DNA of 64,000 nt from Paenibacillus humicus NBRC 102415 (lineage in GTDB: Bacteria; Bacillota; Bacilli; Paenibacillales; Paenibacillaceae). The position numbers were made by a program, and so were the translations under genes. The notes beneath the pieces are model-generated. The model saw nothing but the letters and a program-made list of their open reading frames with translations. It ran no database searches and had not been told where the DNA came from. Each line of letters begins with the position of its first letter. The first letter of the stretch is position 1. Positions 58,519-64,000 of the stretch are shown piece after piece. The stretch lies in contig NZ_BIMD01000003.1 of NCBI RefSeq assembly GCF_004000905.1, positions 62,001 through 126,000 of the forward strand. Reading direction: 5' to 3'.

Positions 58519-59691
58519 ATGCCCATAGACCACGGCATGATCCAAAAAACGATTCAGCGGCACGGAGCGCGCTGGAAGGAGATTTCTCTGCGCATCGCCA
58601 AAAACCCGGAGCTCGGCCATGAGGAGTTCCTGGCCTCTTCCCTGCTTGCCGACGAGCTCGAGCAGCAAGGCTTCTCCGTCGAGCGCGGCACGCTCGGCAT
58701 GAAGACAGCCTTTGTCGCCTCCTACGATTCCGGCAAGCCTGGGCCCGTCGCCGCTTTTCTGTGCGAATATGACGCTCTTCCCGACATCGGCCATGCCTGC
58801 GGCCATCATATCATCGGCGTCATGGGCGTCGCGGCGGCTGCCGCCTTGAAGTCGGCGATCGGCGAAACCGGCGGAAGCATCCGCGTATTCGGCACCCCGG
58901 CCGAAGAAACGAGCGGCGGCAAAGTGCCCATGAGCGAAGCGGGCCTTTTCGACGACTGCGGCTTCGCGCTCATGGCTCATCCCTACCATTCCCACGAACG
59001 GTCCGGAGCATCGCTTGCTCTCGATGCGGTCCGCTTCGAGTATCACGGCCGGACGGCCCACGCGGCGGCTAGCCCGCATCTGGGCATCAACGCCCTCGAT
59101 GCCGTGCTGATGCTGTTCGGCTCCAGCAACGCCATGCGCCAGCAGACGCGCAGCGACGGACGCATTCACGGCATCATCGACCACGGCGGCCAGGCGCCCA
59201 ACATCATTCCCGGTTATGCTTCCGCCAAGTTCTATGTCCGCTCCGGCGACCGGGCTTATACGGATGAGCTGACGGCAAGGCTCACCGCCTGCGCGGAAGG
59301 CGCAGCGCTCCAGACCGGCTGCAAGCTCGAAGTCTCGCGGTTCGAATTCAGCTATGACGAGCTGCGGACGAACGAGGCGTTGTCTGCCGTCTACACCTCG
59401 AACCTGATCGCGTCCGGCGTTGCGGAGGATGAAATCATATCGGGCAGCGACCACGGGTCGCTTGATCTCGGCAACGTCTCTCTCCGCTGTCCGGCCATCC
59501 ATCCCTATCTGAAGGTCGTGAACGAGAAACTGGGCCTGCATACGGCGGAGTTCCGGGATGCCGCCATGAAGGAGGAGGCGCTGGAAGCGATGCTGCAAGG
59601 CGCCGGCCTGCTCGCCTCCACCGCCTTGGACGTATTGGCGGATTCCGAGCTGTACCGGCGGATCCGGGAGGAGTTCGAGCGCGGGAAGTAA
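58519..59691 (+). CDS. M20-family amidohydrolase/peptidase
   Basis: 390 aa, GGAGGAAGAACT before the ATG. Metal ligands: DIGHACGHHIIGVMGVAAAA and PAEETSGGK (Glu-Glu), HPYHSHE, and a late DHGSLD. The dimerisation (lid) domain starts at VRFEYHGRTAHAAASPHLGI. It belongs to the M20D-type hydrolases (aminoacylase, aminobenzoyl-glutamate hydrolase-like), which cleave N-acyl or amide bonds of amino acids. Exact substrate unknown. Divergent from the mannitol operon. Confidence 0.9.
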   Translation: MPIDHGMIQKTIQRHGARWKEISLRIAKNPELGHEEFLASSLLADELEQQGFSVERGTLGMKTAFVASYDSGKPGPVAAFLCEYDALPDIGHACGHHIIGVMGVAAAAALKSAIGETGGSIRVFGTPAEETSGGKVPMSEAGLFDDCGFALMAHPYHSHERSGASLALDAVRFEYHGRTAHAAASPHLGINALDAVLMLFGSSNAMRQQTRSDGRIHGIIDHGGQAPNIIPGYASAKFYVRSGDRAYTDELTARLTACAEGAALQTGCKLEVSRFEFSYDELRTNEALSAVYTSNLIASGVAEDEIISGSDHGSLDLGNVSLRCPAIHPYLKVVNEKLGLHTAEFRDAAMKEEALEAMLQGAGLLASTALDVLADSELYRRIREEFERGK

Positions 59692-59699
59692 GCCGGCCG

Positions 59700-60120
59700 G
59701 GACTTGCGCCGGTGGAGCCTTGGCTGTTGGTATAGGTGCTCAGGTTGCGGCAGCGGCTGGCCTCCGGCACTGCGACCGTGTTGTGGTCCATGCTCTTGGC
59801 GCTTGGTGGTGCTCCCGATACTGCTGCTTTGCTGTGGCTGGCGCACTTGGCGCTTGAGGTGCACCAACGCTTTGATTGGGTTCACAGCACTCTGGCTGTT
59901 GGCGGTGTTCTTGGCGCTGTTACGTGTCCCAGCCCGGCGCACTCGGCGCTTGAAGGCGCTCTTGCACTACGGCCGTGCTGTGGCCGGCGCACTTGGCTAT
60001 TGAAGGCGCGCCGGCACTACGATCGTGTTTTGGTCATTGTTCATGGCGCTCGGAGGTTCTCCCCCACAACGGCCGCGCATTGGCCGTTGTTGTTGGCGCT
60101 TGAAGCCGCTCCAATAACCC
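59700..60120. repeat. degenerate 50-bp tandem repeat array
   Basis: About eight diverged copies of a 50-bp unit. The landmark GGCGCTT or a close variant falls at 59799, 59849, 59913, 59945, 59995, 60044 and 60094, so the spacing is mostly 49-50 bp with two irregular steps. A typical unit reads GGCGCTTGAAGGCGCTCC then GGCACTACGGCCGTGTT. Reading frames cross the array, but 50 is not a multiple of three and copies diverge without codon bias, so I treat it as non-coding minisatellite DNA. Confidence 0.75.
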
Positions 60121-60277
60121 TTATGCTTTGTGGTCGTGGCTTGTTCCCGAGATTGCTGCTTCAACCTCGTGGATACTGTCCTGTCTACGGCCACAACATT
60201 TCTTTTTCACTAAAAATCTTAACCATCTTTTTCGTTCTTCTAGGCTTCTTCACCTTGTTCACAACGGAACGCCGCTG

Positions 60278-60461
60278 TATCGGACATAGGATCCGTTATT
60301 TTGAAATTAAAGGCGGTTATTGGAATTTATCGGACATACGATCCGTTATTTAGCGAGAAACCGCCTCATTAGGGTGTTTTTTCTTAAAATAGCGGAACTC
60401 ATGTCCGTTAAAATTTCTTGAATGCCCAAAAAACAGGAAATAGCGGATTGTATGTCCGATA
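60278..60461. repeat. paired direct and inverted CGGACAT...CCGTTATTT repeats
   Basis: Two direct copies of TATCGGACATANGATCCGTT plus ATTT (60278-60301, 60328-60351) are followed by two inverted, slightly diverged copies (60387-60410, 60438-60461). Spacing is 50 bp in the direct pair and 51 bp in the inverted pair, so the block could fold into a long cruciform or hairpin. Such elements are, as I recall, dispersed in Paenibacillus genomes; the function is unknown. Confidence 0.75.
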
Positions 60462-60652
60462 ATGTTTCTTTTCCACTTCGAACCCCGTTTGCGAGTCCAT
60501 GTCCGATGGCGTTACGGGTCCAATTTTGATACCATTCCGTCTTTAACGCCCATGTATCGATCAGATTTCATCCCATTAGCTTCAATTACCTTCTTGATCC
60601 AATTCTTTTCTATTTCCGGTGCATGCAACACTCGGAACCCACGCTTGATGCT

Positions 60653-61005
60653 GTTCCCTTTCCATCTCCCGCTTCACTCTAAGTCCGCTCCCGGTATCGT
60701 TCCGATACTCCAGCTCCAATCCGAGTCCGACTCCGACTCTGTTCCCTTTCCATCTCCCGCTTCATTCTAAGTCCACCTCCGGTACAGTTCCAATGCTACA
60801 GCTCTAATTCAAATCCGAGTCCGACTCTGTTCCCTTTCCACCTACCGCTGCACTCTAAGTCCGCTTCCGGTATCGTTCCGATGCTCCAGCCCCAATCCGA
60901 GTCCGACTCCGACTCTGTTCCCTTTCCATCTCCCGCTTCACTCTAAGTCCGCTTCCGGTATCGTTCCGATGCTGCAATTCCAACTCGAATCTGTTCCTGT
61001 TCCGT
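60653..61005. repeat. 88-bp tandem repeat, about four copies
   Basis: GTTCCCTTTCCA recurs at 60653, 60741, 60829 and 60917, exactly 88 bp apart, with a decayed fifth junction near 60999. Each unit also has CTAAGTCCGC, GGTATCGTTCCGATGCT and a hexamer series CCGAGT-CCGACT-CCGACT. The period is not a multiple of three, so it is not a protein repeat. There are no unique spacers, so it is not a CRISPR array. Confidence 0.9.
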
Positions 61006-61245
61006 TTTGCGGACGGCAGCACTCCTTCTGATCCCCTGGCAAGGTAACTTTCCGAGCCGAACCCGACCGTGCCGATTCCGCCGCTTTTTACTCCAAGGCA
61101 CTTGTCCAGCATGGACCCGACCTAGGATACACCCGATATCCAACCATTGCAGCGTATTTTCGCGGAGCCAACCAAGCAACGAGAAAGTTGGTTCCCCTTC
61201 TCCCGTTCCACGCATTTCACATCCCGCGTTCCACGCATGACGGCA

Positions 61246-61288
61246 ATAAAAAAACCGCTGCCGAAGTCTGACGACTCCATGCAGCGGC
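61246..61288 (-). terminator. terminator of Gfo/Idh gene
   Basis: CCGCTGC (61255-61261) and GCAGCGG (61281-61287), with a long A-run on the plus side that reads as TTTTTTTTATT on the minus strand, 13 bp after the stop. Confidence 0.75.
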
Positions 61289-61300
61289 ATCTTTATTCTA

Positions 61301-62380
61301 TTAGTCGAAGTAAACGGCTTTGCCCGTCTTGGAGGATTCGTAGATCGCTTCGAGAATCTCGGATACGACCAGCGCCTGCTCCGGCGTCACGACCGGAGTC
61401 GTGTCGTTGATGACGCTCTGGATCCAGGAGCGCGCTTCCAGCTCGCCCGGATCTTCCGAAGCGCCTTCGTAGAAGGCGACGCCGCCGCTGCCAAGCTCGA
61501 TTTCCTTGACGTACAGGCGGGCGTTGTCTTCGCCGTTGATGCGAAGTCCGTTCTTCATGTCCGCACCGGCCTTCGTGCCGCTCAGCGATACTTTCGCCTC
61601 GTCGACTTCAAGGGAGTTCAAGGCCCAGCTCGATTCCAGCACGATGGAGGCGCCGTTCTCCATGGTGATCATGGCGAAAGCGGAATCCTCGACCGTGAAC
61701 TGCTTCGGATCCCATGGACCCCATGCATTCGCGGCGTTTTCGTTCTGGGAAAGCTTGTGGTAGGCGCGTCCAAGCACGGCTTTGGGCTTGTAGTTGTCCA
61801 TCATCCACAGAGCCAGGTCAAGCGCATGCGTGCCGATGTCGATGAGCGGTCCGCCGCCTTGTTTTTCTTCGTCCAGGAACACGCCCCAGGTCGGAACCGC
61901 GCGGCGGCGGATGGCATGGGCCTTGGCGTAGTAAACTTCGCCGAGCTCGTCCTTCGCGCAGGCGTCCTTCAGGAAGCGGGAGTCGGAGCGGAAGCGGTTC
62001 TGGTAGCCGATCGTCAGCTTTTTGCCCGTACGCTTGGCGGCTTCCAGCATGCGGCGCGCGTCGTCAGCCGTTTTGGCCATCGGCTTTTCGCACATGACAT
62101 GCTTGCCGGCTTCCAGAGCGGCGATCGCGATATCCGCATGGGAATCGTTCGGCGTGCAGACATGCACGACTTGAATGGAAGAATCATTCAGAAGATCATG
62201 GAAATTCTCATATACCGCCGCTTCAGGAGTGCCGAATTTGGACTTGGCGTCTTCGGCGCGGTCGCGGTGGATATCGCAGAACGCCACCATTTCAGCCTCT
62301 TGAACTTTGGACAGGGAAGGCATATGCTTGCCGTTGGCGATGCCCCCGCATCCGATAATGCCCACACGTACTTTGGACAT
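61301..62380 (-). CDS. Gfo/Idh/MocA-family oxidoreductase
   Basis: 359 aa. Rossmann motif VGIIGCGGIANGKHMPSL, EKP motif HVMCEKPMAKTADDARRML with the family Lys, and LIDIGTHALDLALWMMDN with the catalytic-region His/Asp. Likely NAD(P)-dependent dehydrogenation or epimerisation of a sugar or inositol derivative. Divergent from an AraC regulator gene, which probably controls it. Confidence 0.93.
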   Translation of the reverse strand: MSKVRVGIIGCGGIANGKHMPSLSKVQEAEMVAFCDIHRDRAEDAKSKFGTPEAAVYENFHDLLNDSSIQVVHVCTPNDSHADIAIAALEAGKHVMCEKPMAKTADDARRMLEAAKRTGKKLTIGYQNRFRSDSRFLKDACAKDELGEVYYAKAHAIRRRAVPTWGVFLDEEKQGGGPLIDIGTHALDLALWMMDNYKPKAVLGRAYHKLSQNENAANAWGPWDPKQFTVEDSAFAMITMENGASIVLESSWALNSLEVDEAKVSLSGTKAGADMKNGLRINGEDNARLYVKEIELGSGGVAFYEGASEDPGELEARSWIQSVINDTTPVVTPEQALVVSEILEAIYESSKTGKAVYFD

Positions 62381-62557
62381 GAATCTTCCTCCTCGCTATA
62401 AATCCGTTATTTTGGGTTTTTGGGTGTTGATCGCAGAGGGACTCTTGATTGTGGATGCCCTCTCACACTAGAATAAGTATAGATAACAGCCCACTAAAAA
62501 GAAAGCGTCTTAATAGCGATGCTTTTATGCAATATTGGTATTGGAGGCGCTTCGGCT

Positions 62558-63433
62558 TTGGAAGTCTACAACGAAAAGGTTCTGTATGAAAACCCTCTCT
62601 TGTCTCTGCGCATCTTCCAGTCGCAGCGCGAGGACAATCTGCTCATCAACTGGCATTACCACCGGGAGCTGGAGCTTCTGCTCGTCCAGAGCGGCAGCAT
62701 GGAAGTGTTCGTCGAGGAAGATGTCTTCAAGCTGGAAGCCGGGGACGTTGCGATCATCGGCGCCAACCAGCTTCATCGTGACCGGAGCTCGGCCGAAAGG
62801 CTGGATTACATCGTGCTTCAGTTCGACTTGGAGCAGTTTTTCGACCACAGCACGATGCCTTACATGCGCTATTTCACGGAAACCAACCACCCTCTCAGCC
62901 AGGTGAATTATATTTTCAAGGAGAATTCCTCCGTCAAGGAAGCGATCGGGGATAGCGTTCGCGAGATCCTGTCGGAGGCGACCGTCAAGCAGACCGGCTA
63001 CGAGCTTGCGGTCAACATGCTCATCAAGAAGATCCTCCTCCTCATGCTCCGCAACGACAAGCGCAAGGTGCTGGCCGAGCAGGAGGATTTCGACCGGGTC
63101 CGCCTGCGGCCCGTGCTCAGCTTCGTGGAGCAGCATCTCACCGACCGGATCCAGGTGGAGGAAGTATGCAAGCTGGCGAATATGAGCTACTATTATTTCG
63201 TCAAGTACTTCAAAAAATCCATCGGGCTCAGCTTCACCGAATACGTCAACTACCGCAAGATCAAATGGGCCGAGCGGATTCTGCTCACCAAGGATCTCAG
63301 CGTCTCGGAGGTCGGGGACCGGATCGGCATGCCGAACATGGCCCACTTCTACAAGATGTTCAAGAAATACAACGACTGCTCGCCGAAGGAGTTCCAGAAG
63401 CGGATGCTCGCCTGGGGCGGGCGGAGCAGCTGA
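62558..63433 (+). CDS. AraC-family regulator with N-terminal cupin
   Basis: 291 aa from a TTG at 62558, preceded by GGAGG ten bases upstream; the ATG at 62519 is in frame but has no clear ribosome site and would add 13 residues. Cupin sensor: INWHYHRELELLLVQSGSME then VFVEEDVFKLEAGDVAIIGA. C-terminal AraC double helix-turn-helix: DRIQVEEVCKLANMSYYYFV KYFKKSIG and VSEVGDRIGMPNMAHFYKMF KKYNDCSPKEFQ. Probably senses a sugar and activates the divergent Gfo/Idh gene. Confidence 0.9.
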   Translation: MEVYNEKVLYENPLLSLRIFQSQREDNLLINWHYHRELELLLVQSGSMEVFVEEDVFKLEAGDVAIIGANQLHRDRSSAERLDYIVLQFDLEQFFDHSTMPYMRYFTETNHPLSQVNYIFKENSSVKEAIGDSVREILSEATVKQTGYELAVNMLIKKILLLMLRNDKRKVLAEQEDFDRVRLRPVLSFVEQHLTDRIQVEEVCKLANMSYYYFVKYFKKSIGLSFTEYVNYRKIKWAERILLTKDLSVSEVGDRIGMPNMAHFYKMFKKYNDCSPKEFQKRMLAWGGRSS

Positions 63434-63474
63434 TTTCCCGCCGCCTCGCATTCTATGGAGCAGCGATTCAAGCC

Positions 63475-63517
63475 AAAAAACCGTCGCGAGGGTCGTACCC
63501 TTGCGACGGTTTTTTTG
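63475..63517. terminator. bidirectional terminator between araC-type gene and response regulator
   Basis: AAAAAACCGTCGC (63475-63487) and GCGACGGTTTTTTT (63503-63516), with nested GGG/CCC. T-runs on both strands serve both convergent genes. Confidence 0.92.
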
Positions 63518-63551
63518 GAGAAGCTCCCGGAATCTTCACGGCGGCAGCCTC

Positions 63552-64000
63552 TTACAACGAAGATCCGGCCTTCCTAGGCAGCACCAGCTTGTAGCCGACG
63601 CCGCGGATCGATTCGATGCAGACGGACTGGGCGCCCAGCTCGAGCTTCTTGCGCAGCGAGCTGACATGGACATCGACGGTCCGCTGGCCGCCGATATAGT
63701 CGAAGCCCCAGACGACATTCATGAGGTCGTCGCGGGTGATGACCATGCCCGGCCGCTGGATCAAATACAGCAGAACTTCGAATTCCTTCGGCCTCAGCGG
63801 CACCTGCTCGCCCGCGAGCACGACCTCGTAGCGGTCGGGATAAATGGACAGCTCCCCGGCCGTAATGACCTTGTCCTGCGGGTCCGCGGCATCCGGCAGG
63901 CCGCCGCCCGATCTCCGGAGCACGGCGGATACCCGGGCCAGCAGCTCCGCCACGCCGAACGGCTTGGTGATGTAATCGTCCGCGCCGTGCTTGAGTCCCT
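63552..64000 (-). CDS. OmpR-family response regulator, 5' end beyond window
   Basis: The last 148 codons of a response regulator; the N-terminus lies right of the window. GLKHGADDYITKPFGVAELL is the end of the receiver domain with the conserved Lys. The winged-helix Trans_Reg_C domain follows: VPLRPKEFEVLLYLIQRPGM, VITRDDLMNVVWGFDYIG and RTVDVHVSSLRKKLE then SIRGVGYKLVLPRK. The paired histidine kinase is not in the window; it would normally lie upstream or downstream, and none is seen downstream. Confidence 0.93.
   Translation of the reverse strand, partial: GLKHGADDYITKPFGVAELLARVSAVLRRSGGGLPDAADPQDKVITAGELSIYPDRYEVVLAGEQVPLRPKEFEVLLYLIQRPGMVITRDDLMNVVWGFDYIGGQRTVDVHVSSLRKKLELGAQSVCIESIRGVGYKLVLPRKAGSSL

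Noticed and set aside
59736-60353. 205-codon open frame across the 50-bp repeats
   Set aside because: The repeat period is not a multiple of three, so each copy is read in a new frame. No ribosome site or recognisable domain.
60653-61005. CRISPR array
   Set aside because: The 88-bp units are contiguous and nearly identical throughout, with no unique spacers and no cas genes nearby.

Overview
The window looks like chromosome of an endospore-forming, fairly GC-rich Firmicute of the Paenibacillus type. The evidence is an alpha/beta small acid-soluble spore protein gene, the polA-mutM-ytaF-coaE...nrdR neighbourhood, Firmicute-style purine-rich ribosome binding sites, several sugar ABC transporters, a PRD-type mtlR and two pstB genes. 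Genus is an inference from gene order and composition.

Layout. (1) 1-9765, minus strand: a carbohydrate ABC operon of unusual make-up: a lipoprotein solute-binding protein, a giant 974-aa solute-binding protein with N-terminal beta-sandwich-like modules, two permeases, a membrane-anchored NHL/TPR protein, a Yip1-type membrane protein and a DUF5696-type protein running off the left edge. A divergent LacI regulator lies at 10197. (2) 11561-13198: a TetR regulator with its own palindromic operator, a DUF1801 protein and an AHSA1/SRPBCC protein. (3) 13.2-25.6 kb: an AT-rich accessory island bordered by broken IS3-family transposases. It holds a secreted 1666-aa RHS-repeat toxin with a C-terminal TNT-type NAD glycohydrolase domain, its likely immunity gene, a small orphan reading frame, a secreted three-module protein and two RHS remnants. 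A tRNA-Ala(GGC) gene follows. (4) 26-34 kb: a MarR regulator and SDR dehydrogenase, then the core block nrdR, SASP gene, lytic transglycosylase, coaE, ytaF, mutM and polA. (5) 34-44 kb: a phosphate-acquisition region: ugpA-ugpE-ugpB (glycerol-3-phosphate uptake), a divergent glycerophosphodiester phosphodiesterase and pstS-pstC-pstA-pstB-pstB-phoU. PhoP-box-like repeats lie upstream of pstS and, as a phased set, upstream of ugpA. (6) 44-50 kb: a LysR regulator, TerC protein, DUF3243 protein, nitroreductase, a hypothetical protein, a transglutaminase-like protein and a GlsB-type stress membrane protein. (7) 50.9-58.4 kb: one mannitol PTS operon mtlA-mtlR-mtlF-mtlD-ptsI-ptsH that carries its own general PTS enzymes, with a candidate MtlR operator in front. 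(8) 58.5-64 kb: an M20 peptidase, a 1.6-kb non-coding stretch made of three different repeat families, a divergent Gfo/Idh oxidoreductase and AraC regulator pair, and the 3' part of an OmpR-type response regulator.

How the genes fit together: most of the window is nutrient capture (sugars, mannitol, phosphate and phospholipid-derived glycerophosphates). It is broken by an interbacterial-competition island in which toxin cassettes have been gained and lost. The least understood parts are the ABC/NHL/Yip1/DUF5696 operon, the RHS-TNT island and the repeat-rich intergenic region at 59.7-61.0 kb.
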